Assembly (NCBI GenBank): GCA_029207755.1
Contig: JARCOQ010000002.1
Span: forward strand, 11,361,156 to 11,425,155
Origin: Chamaea fasciata
Taxonomy: Eukaryota; Chordata; Aves; Passeriformes; Sylviidae
Length of the DNA stretch: 64,000 nucleotides
Direction of reading: 5' to 3'
Part shown: one piece after another, positions 1 to 12,021 of the stretch
Numbering within the stretch: position 1 is the stretch's first letter
Layout of the letters: every line of letters starts with the position of its first letter
Notes under the pieces: generated by a model
Database searches by the model: none
The model's input: only the letters and a program-made list of their open reading frames with translations
What the model was told of the DNA's origin: nothing
Position numbers and translations under genes: made by a program

Positions 1-3000
1 TGCACTAATCTCATATGGGCCTGGGATCTCCAGTGATAACAAGTTCCCAGGAGCCTAATTTTGTATCTCTTAAATTTCCTACTGCTGCACATTTTCCCCA
101 AAACATAGTGGTACATTGAGTTACTGGGTGTAAAAACAGAGGCTAACCTGGTACTGTCACTTAGAAATGGACTAGACTTATCTCTGGTTTTATAATACAA
201 AGCTGAATATGTCATTTGGTTTTCACCTCAACATCTGTATATTTTGGGTAAGTCTGAATTTTTTAGGTGTGGAAAAAAATATTTTTGCTTATCTTGATTT
301 TGTATTTCCACATCTAGTAAAAATGCAGAAAAAGTCTGCATGATATTTCTGAGAAGCTGACAGTTAGAAACACAGGTATTAAAAATGTATTTTCTTTTTT
401 TTTTTCCTTTTTTAATCTATTTCAGGGAATCAGAGAAAAATGTTTTAATCCAAATTCTGTAGATACAAGTATTATTATCAGTTCATCATCAGTAAAATTA
501 TCATCAGTTTTTACTTATTTGATCTATGAAAGGTGATTTTGTAGTTTTGTCTCTTGGGAGAGAGAGAACATGTGGCAAAGATAATATGTATTTTTTACAT
601 ATTATGTGCAAAAAAGAATTCTCCATCTTGAAAACTTTCAGTAAAAAAAAAGGGGATACTTTTTTCACATATAAATGGGTAAGAAGTCCTGTTCTACCAG
701 TTCTGTAGAACTTTTTAACCACCAAAACTCAAATAAGATCCCAATGCATTTTTTAAAACTTAGCCCCAAATTCAGCTTTTTTTTTATTTTTCATTTTATT
801 CTAAAATTAGACTAAAAGCCCCTGGAGTTTTGTATTTATAAATAAGAATTAAATTTATATCAGGGTTTCCCTCTAGGGATTTCATATTTTGTATTATTAT
901 TGCTTGATTGTCTGGTAGAAGGGAACCAGTGTTACCTACATATTTACACACACACAATCTTCATATGAACCCATAGAGAAGTCCAGTTAACATAGATTTC
1001 TTCAGAGTGATTTCTTCATGTATTCGAACATGTATTCCAGAAACCCATGGAGATTAGAAATTCTTAAGGAGAAATCAGGAAGCAGAGATATAGTCCAAGT
1101 GATATCTTACACAAGGACAGAATCAGCAGATCCAGTGTCCATTCAATAATTTATGTGGTCACACTGTCAAAGATCTATACGAATTCTTGGTTCACACTGC
1201 CTAAAGTGTCTTGAAGCTTTAATCCTCAAAACTTTTTTGTTTCTGCTCTATGATCCACATCTCCTAGAAAAGGTCTTTAGGGGGTACAGAGATTTCAAGT
1301 GGCTTTGAACTTGACGGAGCTGAATGCATTTGTGGTGTTTTACTTTACCTTGGTTGTTTTTGATTCACAGTATTGCTGTTAAAAATAAATGGGCATCAAA
1401 AATTTCAAAAGGCTCTATTTTGTTATTAAGTTCTCTGATAAGAATATGTATTAAGAAAAACTCTGATGCATCAAAAAGAGAGTGTGATGGTGGGTCATTG
1501 GTTGGATTGGAAAGTTGGGGCCTGAAATGTGGTGTGTCAGGTGTGTCACCCTTCTGAAAAAAGCGTATTTGAAGCACTATCTTACTGCTTTTTTTAAGGC
1601 TCCTGTTCAGTTGCCAAAAAGCTGTGGAAAAGCCAAGAAATTGAAACTGTTGTGGGGTATGTTTTGCTTTAATTATCACAGTTCATGAGTTGTTGGCTCT
1701 TTCTAATATATCTTTAAAGATAAATTTTATCCATGCATTTTTGTCTTCTCTGCCATGTGCAGATTGTTTTTTGAAGGATCTTTTACATAAAGAGAGAGAG
1801 AGAGACTGAAAAGAGCCCCAGTAAAAATATTAATGGTGCTCTAAAAATGCTCTTTAAAGTAGTTTTGTCTGCAAGTTGTACCTGACCTGAGAGAACTGGG
1901 AAGGCACACTAGAAACACATTTGTATTTTTCTTGACTAGCAGCTGATGTTGTTATTTCTGGTATGAATATTGACATGGTTTATTAGTAGGGTGTTGTCTA
2001 GGTTTTGTCAGCTGCTGTGTTGCTGCCTTGCAGGTAACCTGTCTTTTGGGGTGACCCCACATTGCTGAGGTTTTCACTCAGACAAGAACTTGTATGTAAA
2101 TAAAGATGCTCACAGGCCTGACTATTTTTCTGCTGATTGTTTTTCTTCTGATTTCCTCTTGGCAATTAGTAGCTCCATGAAACTACACTGGACAGCATAT
2201 TTAAAACTAATAATAAAAAAGGGGAAATTAAGACTCCTTAATAGAAATAAAGTTTGGAAAACAGTGGAAAGTCAAAGAAAAAGCATCAGTCTATTTGTTA
2301 TGAAGCAGTTGCTGTGTCACATGAGCCAGCAGTGGCCAAGGCCTTCCACTTGGAGGAATTCTGCCATAATTATCCTGACTCATTACAAACTTCACCTGGC
2401 TTTTATTCGCTAACATAACCTACTGAATACTGTTTCCATTGAGATGTCCTGAGGGTGTAAGCACAGCAGGGACATCTGGGGTCATCTGACTTTTGTTTCT
2501 TCCTTTCCTACACTTTTCTCTCTTTTCTTACACTAAAGGGCAACAAAGTTCCTGCTGCATGTGAGCATAACCATCTCATGAATGCCAAAAGAATACAGCA
2601 CGTTGTTTTAAAAACAAATGCTGAGTAAAGCAATAATGATTTGCTGCTTATTGTAAAGCTTTGCCAATTTAGCTATTTGTTATGCTCTGAAGATTTGCAT
2701 GGGCTGCTTACCAAGACTTCAGCAATGTGGCATGCTGATCCCTTCCTCTCTCTGATGTGTCTGTGCATCCCTGATGGTTGCACATGGTTTCCATATGCAG
2801 TTGCCTAAAGTACACTGTTTGTGAGGATTTCAGCTGGTCAGAGCAATTGTAGCTGAATTCTAATGCTGAGTTTGGAACATGATATAAAACTGAGGTGTTT
2901 TATGCTGCAACAGCACTGTTACATTAATTTTTAAAGAAGATGCTAACCATCTCTAAGTCAAACATCTTTATTTCTTATTTCTCTTTTCCATCACTTCTGT

Positions 3001-3240
3001 CAACTTATTTTGATTTCAGACCCACATTTTGTGGATGTGATGGGTTGTTTTGTTTTTCTTGAAGTATATCTCAACACAAAGTTTTATTTATTTCATGGTC
3101 CCAGTGCAAACAAAAGTTTGAATTGATGTCTTAGATTTAAATTTTCCTGCAGAAGACTTGGAATATAGGTATTTGGCACAACAATTTATGAGAGAGATTT
3201 TAGGGGAAGTGTTAGTTATATTGATGGAGGTTGTTGTTGT
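1..3240. other. AT-rich unique DNA, no gene seen
   Basis: No coding exon, RNA gene or mobile element is recognised. Short open frames on both strands have no recognisable domains and look like chance. A short (AG)n run lies at 1791-1805. A juxtaposed splice acceptor/donor-like site (CAG next to GTAACC after a pyrimidine-rich stretch) lies at about 2031-2040 and is treated as a finding. Confidence 0.6.
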
Positions 3241-3277
3241 TTTAAGAGGTCTGAAGAGTTTTAGTTGTTGAATTTAG

Positions 3278-3362
3278 AGGGGGGGGGGGATGATTTGCCT
3301 TGGTTTTGGGACATGTTTTTTGTTGGTTTAGGTGTTCTGGTTTTTTGTTTGTTTGTTTTGTT
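3278..3362. repeat. G run and T/G-rich low-complexity tract
   Basis: An uninterrupted run of 11 G (3279-3289) is followed by a stretch made mostly of T and G with TTTG and GGTTT units, ending near 3362. It is simple-sequence DNA; open frames across it on both strands are repeat artefacts. Confidence 0.75.
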
Positions 3363-3712
3363 ACTTTTCCTAAGCCAGCTGAGGATAAATGTATATGGGT
3401 GCCTAAGGAAACAAGTAATAGCAACAACAACAACAAAATTATCTGCTACTCACATGAAACCTGCTGTACCTCTCAAATTAGAAATATCTGCACTGATCCT
3501 TTCAGCTAACACTAAGAGTCAATGGTAACTCACAGAAGAGAGGAACTGCCTTTATTTTTGTGCCTCTATAATTTCTATTTGTGGCTCTTCATTGTGTCTA
3601 TCAGAGCAATTACATTCTATTTTGCACAATAACTTTAGGTTCTTTTAATTAGCTATTTAGTAGTCTTAAAAACCTAAGTGTTGGGTCTCTTTCTTTCATG
3701 CATTTGTGGACC

Positions 3713-4015
3713 TGATCCATAAAATCGCAGAATCTTCTTGGTTGGAATGTACCCCTGAGATTATTGAGTCCCACCTTTGACCAAACACCACCTGATCAAC
3801 CAGACCATAGCACCAACTGCCATATCCAGGTGTTTCTTGGAGTCATCAGCCATAGAGATGTGCACCATCTCCCTGGGCAGTTCATTCCAAAGTTTAATAG
3901 TCTTTTCCATGCAGAAGCTCCTCCCAATGTCCAACCTCACTGTCCCTTGGTGCAGCTTGAAGCAATTTCCTCAGTGGTTTTCTGGGAGAAGAGGCCAACC
4001 CCCAAATCTCACTGA
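3713..4015 (-). mobile_element. CR1 LINE fragment, 3' end
   Basis: Read on the minus strand this is the 3' end of a CR1 (chicken repeat 1) non-LTR retrotransposon. On the plus strand the reverse-complement hallmarks run in family order: the 3' tail region (AGAATCTTCTTGGTTGGAAT), a 'CAGTTCATTCCAAAG' block, a 'CATGCAGAAGCTCCTCCCAA' block and a 'GGGAGAAGAGGCCAACCCCC' block. It is 5'-truncated, as nearly all CR1 copies are, and retains only untranslated 3' sequence, so it is immobile. The 151-residue open frame over it is antisense to the element and is not a gene. Confidence 0.92.
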
Positions 4016-5040
4016 AGCCAGAGGAAAGACTTCAAAGATCTTTCTTTCCTTTGTTGCTTTGGTGTTTGATTTTCTTTTTTTCCCACACCGAATGGGTTGT
4101 GACGGCAACAAGGTTTTGCTGACAAGAGATGGGATGATGCATGCAAATTTGACAGAAGAAAGAGAGACAGGTCCTTGTACTTTGTACTTGATACTTAAAG
4201 GCTGTAAAACACACACAAGTATTGAGGCATAAGCAGAAATGTGCAAGCAAAATCTGGGGACAAGCTGCAGAACAGGGCTGAGGAGCTGTACAGGAGCTGC
4301 AGGTCCTTAGCTCCTCTCCAGCCAGGTCCCAAAGATGCTCATCTTTTTGTTGGGCTGGCACACTTGGCTGCTTAGCAAGGGTCTGTTAATCTGCTGAGTA
4401 CCAAACCAAAAGTTTCTCAATGAGAGAATGCCAAAGGTGATTAGCTTGCCAAAAGGTTTTGATTTCAAACATGTCTCTTTAGAAGGGTGTGGACTTTATG
4501 GGGAGGTTTGTACAGCTGAAACACCAGCACCAGGTCTGTATCTGCTTCGTATTCTTGCTCTCTGTTCCCCTTGTTTTATGTTTTACGCTTAGCAGTTGCA
4601 ATTAAAATCTTTCCTGTTTCTGTCAACCTTGTATTAATTCACTGTGACATTAAAGCTGGGTAATACTGAAATACAACTAATTAGGCTGAAGAGGGAATAG
4701 TGAATATTTTCATTGTTGCTATTGAACATGACTGGTGCAGATAGAAGCAATCTTTAAGTTGCAAAAATTGTTAGGGGATATTCTGACCCCTTTCTACTCC
4801 CTCTCCTAATATGAAAATTGCCATTTTTGTATTCACACTTAATGTGGAGCAGTTTGGTTTAGATACAGTTATATTTATCTGATAGATATATGTATAAATT
4901 TATGTATAAAATGTTCACAATTATTTCAAATTATCCTCTAATAGTGATCTGAGATTACCCAAAAAATTATGAACGCTGTTATTTTGAGTGTTTTTCTTGA
5001 AATGTTTTTTATAATAATCTGCTAAGAGAAGAGAGAGATG
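4016..5040. other. Unique DNA, no gene seen
   Basis: Nothing recognisable. The segment just after the CR1 relic contains ordinary mixed-composition sequence with chance open frames on both strands. Confidence 0.6.
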
Positions 5041-5185
5041 GAAGAAATTTAAGAAAAATATATTATTAAAAATTAAGTTAAGATTTAATATAATAAAAAA
5101 TAAATAATAATTAATTTAATAATAAAATTAAAATACTAATAATTGAATGAATGTATTGATATTATTAAAATAAAAATATTTGAGC
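5041..5185. repeat. AT-rich low-complexity stretch
   Basis: The stretch is almost entirely A and T, built of irregular AATAAT, TTAATA and AAATTAA units with no fixed period. It is probably a decayed AT microsatellite or simply an AT-rich stretch. No function is inferred. Confidence 0.75.
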
Positions 5186-7822
5186 ACTGATTTTTTTCTA
5201 AATATCTATTTTGAAAGTCAGATAATAGTTTATATAGACTGTTCTGATGGTGGTCTCTTTTCAGGAGGGTAGCTGTGGGACACAATGGATTTGCATACAG
5301 GTTAACACCTTACTGAAAGGAATTTTTAAAGGTATTTCTGTGTAGATTTTGGTGCCTTATTCCTAAAATGTGTTAGATGCTAACGTGTCATATATATTCC
5401 TGTTATTTTTCCTATTAAAAAATGTATTGGCTAAAAAAAATCATGTTGTCTTTGTTTCTACGACTGACTGTGTTTGAGAAAATAATATTTCTTTGTTTAT
5501 CATGATGCAGCACAAGTTCCTCAGGGTGATGTTCTGTTTCTATGGAAGAGCAGTTAAAGGCAAATTCTACTCTTATCTCCAAAATTAACAGAGCTTTGGT
5601 TGACTCCTGATCTGTGGGACAGAGACACATTAGAAAGATTGAAGAGGCATCTTGGGGGTGAGCAGGATGAATTAATAAATATTTTCTGGTTCCTCTTCTT
5701 TCAGAGTTCTTTGCTAGAAGCAGGAGCATGAAAGACTGCTCAGGCCTGTTTGCATGAGATTCTAAATATTAAGTAGAGACTGACACTGCAGAAAATGTAG
5801 GAAAGGTGGGGAGAGAATAATGTGAGAAAGGCAACCTGCAAAAGTAAGCATGTGACTCGAATACATTTCATTCCATGTCCTAGTTATTGCTGGATTGTCT
5901 TGAAAAATCATCAGGTCACAGAAATAAGTCAATGGTGAGTTACAATTTACTCCAAGCTCCATCACCAAGAACGAATAAGTAAAAAATAAATAAATAAATA
6001 TGTTTTTTTAAAAAAAAGTTCTACTTTTTTAGGCATTTGATTTGTTCTGCTTAGGGAAAGAAGGCAACCAGGAACAAAGGCGCTGTAGGGTAGTGATATA
6101 AGTTTACATTGTGGAAATGTACAGCTATAAAAGTGACAATTGGAAAAGCCACTTGAAGAGGTAGAGAAACAGAAACTCCTTGGAAATAGATATATCTATA
6201 GCAGGTAGAGATTGTGCTTGTGACATCCCAGCCTTTTGTTACACCCAAGAGCAGAAATAAAAACACATTTTATGGATTAATTAAAAGGTCTAGTAAACAG
6301 CACTGGTGTTTTATTTAATCTTATGTACACCAGCTAGATCCAGTTCTCAAACAGCCTTAAGAGAATACAAACCATCTTGCAAATTCCCTTCTGATACTTG
6401 TGGATTTCAGGAGACTTAAACAGAGGACACATACCCCGTGGTCTGTCAAGAATCTCTGAAAGTATATTTGTGCTTTTTCCTGAGTCTGATGGCACAAGCT
6501 CTCAGACATTTCTTTTCCTTTCTTCAATGTTTGTTTCAGAATAGTGTTTGAATAAGGATAGAAGTAATGACTTTTCCTTTTTTCTTTTGTTTCTAGGTGT
6601 TTTTTTCTTCTCATCAGTGATTCTTTTCTTCCTTTATTGTTTGTATCATTAGCAAGCGGGCAGCAAAATAGGCTAAAATGTCTCTTAAGATCATAAATTG
6701 AGAAAATCACCACCAGTTTATATAGTTTGTGCTCATACTGTTGGTTATTTGTTTTATTTCTGCATTACTTTTCAGTTTTTTAGGATTAACAACATGGACA
6801 AATGCTTGCAATTATGCAGGAAGATCCCAAATTTTTTTCTGTAAGGATTTTTTTCCCCAGTCCCAATTCATCTTTTCCCTTAAGTTAATGGAAGTTACAT
6901 GTAGAGTATATCCCCAAAGGATTTACTGGAAAATTTGACAATGCTAAAGTAAACAGAGGGTTGTGGCAACATGCTCTGGTGAAAATAAGTGCTGTTTCTG
7001 TTAGCTCAGCTGCTCGGGTGCAGGAAAGCAGTTCTCTTCCAGAGGCTCCTGTCAGATGCCTGTAGGACTTTGGCTCATTTACCATTTAACCTTTCCACAG
7101 TGCTTGGCAGAAAATCCACATGGCTGCCAAAATGTGATCAGATATTGAGGAAGTCCAGGTCCCTTCCAGTGTCTTGCCTTTGCTAGAGTCTGAATGAGGG
7201 TAACCCCAATGTGGATTTAAGGCACGTGCAGAGAACAAAAGTGTGAGTAGGGACTGTGGTTATGTATAGAACACACAATTATCTTATTTTTTTCTAATAA
7301 TTTATAGTGACTTTGCTTTCCTCCAGGGAACGGCAATTATAAACAGTATTCTATAAGATCTTGTGGAAGGGAGCAGAAATTGAATCTTTCTGGTTTTCAT
7401 TCATATACACTTGGGTGCTCAGTGTTCCCAAGGAGTGGCTGAATGATGGAGTGGAACTGGGTGTTTGCTCTGGGAATGCTGTGGCTTTCTGTACAGATGG
7501 CATGTATGTGCTACCTCACAAAGCTTACCTCTTTATCCCAATCCAGTCATTCCAGACTAAAAGTCTGGGATTGTTTTATTTTATATATTTCTGTTATATA
7601 AAAAAGTTAGGTGTAGGGGGCTGAAACAGCGCAAAGCAAAGAAAGAAAAATAAAATAATGAAGAAAAGTGTTGTTCTGTCATTTTCAATGATATTATTCT
7701 CCTTTATTTCCTTTCTACCTACTACACTAATGTATAATGAATGTACTGTTTAGGTGAAATAGATTTTCTGTACCTACTCAAATATACTGAATAAGTCAGA
7801 GTTGAAGTTGATACAGTCAGAA
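5186..7822. other. Unique DNA, no gene seen
   Basis: Holds a short (AAAT)n run at about 5985-6000. Open frames of up to 118 codons on the minus strand (6357-6713) show no domain and lack exon-like boundaries that I can see. Confidence 0.6.
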
Positions 7823-7911
7823 TGGGGTTTTTTGTTTGTTTGTTTTGTTTGTTTGTTTTTTGGTTTTTTTTTTTTTGTTTGGTTTGGTTTGGGTTTTTTT
7901 GTTTTGTTTTT
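7823..7911. repeat. T/G-only low-complexity tract
   Basis: About 90 bases contain only T and G: (TTTG)n, then a T run, then (GGTTT)n and GGG-T runs. The complementary strand gives spurious Lys/Asn-rich frames. Similar GGTTT-bearing tracts recur at several places in the window. Confidence 0.9.
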
Positions 7912-8269
7912 CTTTTTTTTAATTTTATATGCACAGCAACACTGTCCTTGGAATCTTGGAAAATTTTTGGCATTTATAGAAAAAAATGGATCCTTTTCTG
8001 TTTCAGCAGCATAGCTGGAGCTTTGCTGTAGCACTGCTGCCACAGTACTGCATGCTGATATCCAGCTCAGTAGATAGCAGGAGAAAAGCCAGTGTGTTCA
8101 TGGAAACAGTGCTTCCTCAGACAAGTGATAATCAGCCTAATGTCGGTGTCAGGCTGCAATCAGACTCTGACAAGGTTTGCAAATATCTTGAAAGGAACTG
8201 CTCATCTTCAAATGCTTTAGCTCAAAGCCCAAGTGGGACAAACCCCAGGCTTGCTGCATGACAGCTGCA

Positions 8270-8480
8270 GAATTTTGTTGATGAGCACAGCATGTATAAA
8301 CAGAGGCCACCGCTATCGTCGCCAGCAGGAACAGCCAGATGCACTGGGCTGGTCGACTACTTAAAATCTTGCTGCATAACCACAGAAACTAAAAATGGAG
8401 CTTAAAAACCCATTACGCATCTCCACAGCTATGGACTGCCTTTTTAAAGCTTCGAGGCCATTTTTAATCAGAGCCAAAGA
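8270..8480. other. Possible conserved non-coding element
   Basis: The block has even composition, several intact CpG sites (for example CTATCGTCGCC, GGTCGACT, TTACGCAT, CTTCGAGG) in an otherwise CpG-poor AT-rich background, no repeat similarity and no useful open frame. In vertebrate deserts such blocks are sometimes conserved enhancers. This is an inference from texture only; without alignment to other birds it could be ordinary unique DNA. Confidence 0.25.
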
Positions 8481-8555
8481 CTTTTTTTAGACACATCTGC
8501 TCTCAGGAACTTCTGTCTGGTTTTTGCCATTCATAAGAAGAGAATGAGTCCTGGT

Positions 8556-8750
8556 GAGGGATAGGGTGTAGGATGGTGATTGAAGCAGAGGGATAGTCCA
8601 TGAACCCTCCCATCTCTGCCACAGATATGCATGCTCTGCAACTGGGAAAGTCATTTGCTCTCTTTGTGCACTTATTTTTCCAACTGTGAAATGGGGGCAA
8701 TATCTCATCTATAACTATAACACAAGGGCTTGTTCATTAATGGGTTCCCA
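8556..8750 (+). mobile_element. MIR-like ancient SINE relic
   Basis: The segment resembles the core and 3' half of a MIR-type tRNA-derived SINE in order: 'CATCTCTGCCACAG', then 'TGGGAAAGTCATTTGCTC' (matching the GGGCAAGTCACTTAAC block), then 'CTTATTTTTCCAACTGTGAA' and 'ATGGGGGCAATAT' (matching the CAGTTTCCTCATCTGTAAAATGGGG block). It is highly diverged, as expected for a SINE active before birds and mammals split or early in amniotes. Similarity is from memory, so the exact subfamily is not given. Confidence 0.65.
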
Positions 8751-8794
8751 GTTTATTTTAAGGTCTCTGGGATGAATAACAAGCACCCTGCAAG

Positions 8795-8821
8795 TAAAAC
8801 AAAACAAAACAAACAAAAAAA
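8795..8821. repeat. (AAAAC)n microsatellite
   Basis: A short run of AAAAC/AAAC units ends in an A run. It is simple sequence with no other feature attached. Confidence 0.85.
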
Positions 8822-9939
8822 CCCAGACAGAAAATATAGTTAGTTATGCACCGGGCTATCTCTCTGGGTCCTGCGGTTTTGAGGTAAAGCAATTTACTTT
8901 TTTCTGCTGTAGTGTCTCCTGTCTTTGCGAATTAAGGGTTTGGGGAGGGCTAAAGCAGGATTCTCCATGTGTTGGCAGCTCTCCCACCATTGTAACTTGG
9001 TGAAGCCAGCCTGCAGTGGAAGGGCCATTTCATGTGCATGACACCTGCTTTCTGTGGGTCTAAAAGGGCTTTCATGAAGGGCCATACTGTAATTAAAACA
9101 TGACGTAACCAGAAAGGACCTAATCTGGTGTTCTCTGCACCTAGGGCTACAGAATCTCTCTCAGTGGTGCTGTTTAAAGCTCCAAAAGCTTGTGTTAGAT
9201 GTAGCTTTACTTCCCTGGTATGGAAGGAGGCAGTGGCTGGAATGTAGGGCAGGGAAGCCGTTGTACTCATCTCTGAAACCCAGTCTGTATTGCGGTTTGA
9301 GATGTCAGATTGCAATGTCACTATCTGACAATTTTAGGTAATTAGTTTATATAAGTCAAATATAAAAGACAAAGCAAGAGCCCAGCATCTAAAATTTTGC
9401 ATGAGGTTTGATGTTCTGCTTTTTTTGTTTATTAAGACAGATTTTTTCCTTTGCTCTATACTTCCCTTGCAATGCTAAATATGGAAGATATGCATTGAGA
9501 ACATTTCTTTCTCAGAAAAACATAAATCCCCTAAGAATCACACCGAGAGAAGCCTCTAAACCAACGGGATTTCTGTTCTGCAAGACAATTCACAGCTTTT
9601 TTTCTTATAATGAGTCCTGTGGGGCTGCAGTTGGTGGGTATTTCCGTTTGGGCACAATCAGCAGTGGAAGACCTTCCTGGAACTTGCCAGGTTCCCAGAT
9701 GAATCCCCTAGATCTATGCTCTTGTAGACCAATATGATGAGAGAGTGGGTGTCTTTATTAACTCAGTTACAGCTGAGCTCTCACACTCCATCAGCCCTCA
9801 GAGTCTGAAAGGACCAGAGGTTCCACAAAGGTTTCCAAGCCCCAGAGAGAAGGGCAGCAGCTTCCAAGGGTAGTGGGGATGTCCAAAGCCCCATGGTCAC
9901 TCACAGAGACTGCAACAGGTCCAGAATCCTGGATATCAT
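8822..9939. other. Unique DNA; possible unidentified repeat at the end
   Basis: No gene is seen. The last 200 bases (about 9738-9939), just upstream of a CR1 fragment, are more GC-rich and begin near 'TCTTTATTAACTCAG'. They could be a piece of a reverse-oriented LTR (TTTATT being a reversed AATAAA), but this is weak. Confidence 0.4.
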
Positions 9940-10131
9940 GGAAAAAGTTTTTTACAGAAAGCGTAATAAAGTGTTGGAATGATCTACCTGGGAGGTAGTG
10001 GATTCACCATCTCTGGATGTGTTTGAGAAAAGACTGGATGTGGCACTTGGTGCCAGGGTTTAGTTGAGGTTAGGGTTGGGTTGGACGTGATGATTGTGGA
10101 GGTCTCTTCCAACCTAATGATTCTGATTCTG
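9940..10131 (+). mobile_element. CR1 LINE fragment, 3' end
   Basis: This is a 5'-truncated CR1 3' end on the plus strand. Diagnostic blocks run in order: 'GGAATGATCTACCTGGGAGG', 'GGATTCACCATCTCTGGATG', 'TGGGTTGGACGTGATGATTG', 'GGTCTCTTCCAACCTAATGA', and a terminal (ATTCTG)2 tail at about 10119-10131. The copy is about 190 bp, untranslated and dead. The tail repeat is the CR1 priming signature in place of poly(A). Confidence 0.95.
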
Positions 10132-10366
10132 AATCCATCCTCCTGTTGTGTTTTACAAGTTAAAATAATCTGTATTTAAAATTTTGCCTGGTACTTTCTG
10201 TTAGTTGCAGAGCCCATGGCACTCAGTGTCAGGTGACCTTGGAAAGAGGTTAACAGACCATATCCCAGGACTTCATTGCCAGATCCTGGGAAGTCTGAAT
10301 TTCCATCCCCTTGAAGGACACACTAATTTTTTAGAAATTGTGAGGACTTTGGTATTGTTATGAAAA

Positions 10367-10456
10367 TTTTACCTGTAGGAATAGAAAGTATAAACTGACA
10401 TATGGAGTCTGGTTCAAATGAGTTTGAAATTTGCTCTTGGAGACCTCTCTCTGAAA
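10367..10456 (+). repeat. Unknown 90-bp dispersed repeat, copy 1
   Basis: This segment aligns without gaps to 11932-12021. The central 50 bases, starting CATATGGAGTCTGGTTC, differ from the other copy at only about 7 positions. The flanks on the left match at roughly 70 percent, and similarity fades to the right. Both copies lie in the same orientation about 1.57 kb apart. I do not recognise the family; it could be an old interspersed element or a local segmental duplication. Confidence 0.7.
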
Positions 10457-10720
10457 TAATTGCATGACATAATATTCCACTTTACAATTTTTCAGCTTTT
10501 GTTTATATTCATGTATTATGGTGAGACTGCAGCTCCAGGTCTTTATGGTGAAGCAGAGTACTTTTGATTCTAAATAAGGAATGACATAAAGATCTGGAAT
10601 AAAATTCATTTAAAAAGAAGAAATAGTACCCTAGAAGAATTAAAAAGCATAGTTAAGACAAAGTAAATTCAAACAATCTTTACAAATGCTTTTCTGTTGT
10701 TTCTTGTATATTTGGCTTTC

Positions 10721-10782
10721 ATATATTTGTGCTGAAAAAATACAGTCATTTATATATTTATGCTGAAAAAATACTATCATTA
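10721..10782 (+). repeat. 31-bp imperfect tandem duplication
   Basis: Two adjacent 31-base units share ATATATTT.TGCTGAAAAA and then diverge at a few positions near their ends. It looks like a simple local duplication by replication slippage. Confidence 0.85.
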
Positions 10783-11931
10783 GTCATATTGGCCATGACT
10801 AAATTAATATTTTTTAACTAATTTATCCCTGTCAGGACAGTATCATAACAGGAGACCTCAGCTTTTGTTCATGCTATGAATCTTGTCTGGCTCAGGAGAG
10901 CAGGTTAAATATCTTTGTTTTACCTGTGTTATCTTCCTGAAGCCTGAAGGACTACTTAGTTATAAATATGCAGGGAAAATCTGTTCCAGTTCATATATAC
11001 CTTCTCTGCATTATATCTCTAATAGAAAATGATTGAGAACTGACATACACTGACCTCCAGCAGATAATTATCTGATAAAATTGATACTTCACTTCAAAAT
11101 GCCTAAAAAATTATACTGTCAGATTGATGTTTATTCCTAAAAGCATTCTGGAGAACTTCCCCTTGATCTTAGATCAGTCCATTGTCAAATTCCTTAAAGG
11201 CCACATCATTTATAAATGATATGAACTGCAGATGTATAATTCATGTGGAGCATAAAATAAGGTTTAAAACATTTATATTAAATAGGTAAGGTGATCCTAT
11301 ACTAAATCATACTTATGGCCTAATTTTAAAGTATGGAATCCTTCTGCCTGAAGTTTAGCACTTCTTATGTTTTATTTTTTAGAATTTATTAGTAAAAGAG
11401 GAAACTGTGACTGATGTTGGCAGACAAGTGGTCTCTTTCTAAAGTCCTTGTGTTGATCTGTCATATTATTTTCCATTAGCTCCCCCTACGCTTTCTGCAG
11501 ATTGCTTTCAGCCATATTTTTACTAAACGTTTTTGGAAGTGCAAACTACAGATTTCACCATCATTGTTTTGACATTGCAAGCTTAAGGTTAATGGAATTT
11601 CTTAGTGGATACAAAGAAAAATAACTACATTTTAAGTTAAATCGTCTTGTGGATATATCCAAATTACAGAAATCCTAGAAACCATTGCCATTAAAAAGTA
11701 TATTTAAAAAACGTATTCTGGATGCATTTTGCTAATTTTTTACTTCCTTCTGATTAAGGTCTAAAAATCTCCTAAAACTTGTATTTTTTGTCCTACTGCA
11801 TAAACCCAACTTTGTTGCCATCATCACTTCTCAAACATCTTTTAATAAATTCTGAGAAGTGTAATAATGTTATTTGATATGATTATAATATTCTTATTTT
11901 TAAAACCTTAGCCTTGATCTCATTATTACAC

Positions 11932-12021
11932 TTTTACCAATCGAAATAAAAAGCAAAAATTGGCATATAGAGTCTGGTTGAAATGAATTTGAAGTTTGCT
12001 CCTGGAGAGCTCGCTAAAGCA
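11932..12021 (+). repeat. Unknown 90-bp dispersed repeat, copy 2
   Basis: This is the partner of the copy at 10367-10456, in direct orientation. The shared core begins CATATAGAGTCTGGTTG and continues through TTTGCTCCTGGAGAG. No open frame, target-site duplication or tail is obvious in either copy. Confidence 0.7.

Noticed and set aside
3777..4232. 151-codon plus frame
   Set aside because: First half is antisense to a CR1 3' end; the rest has no motif.
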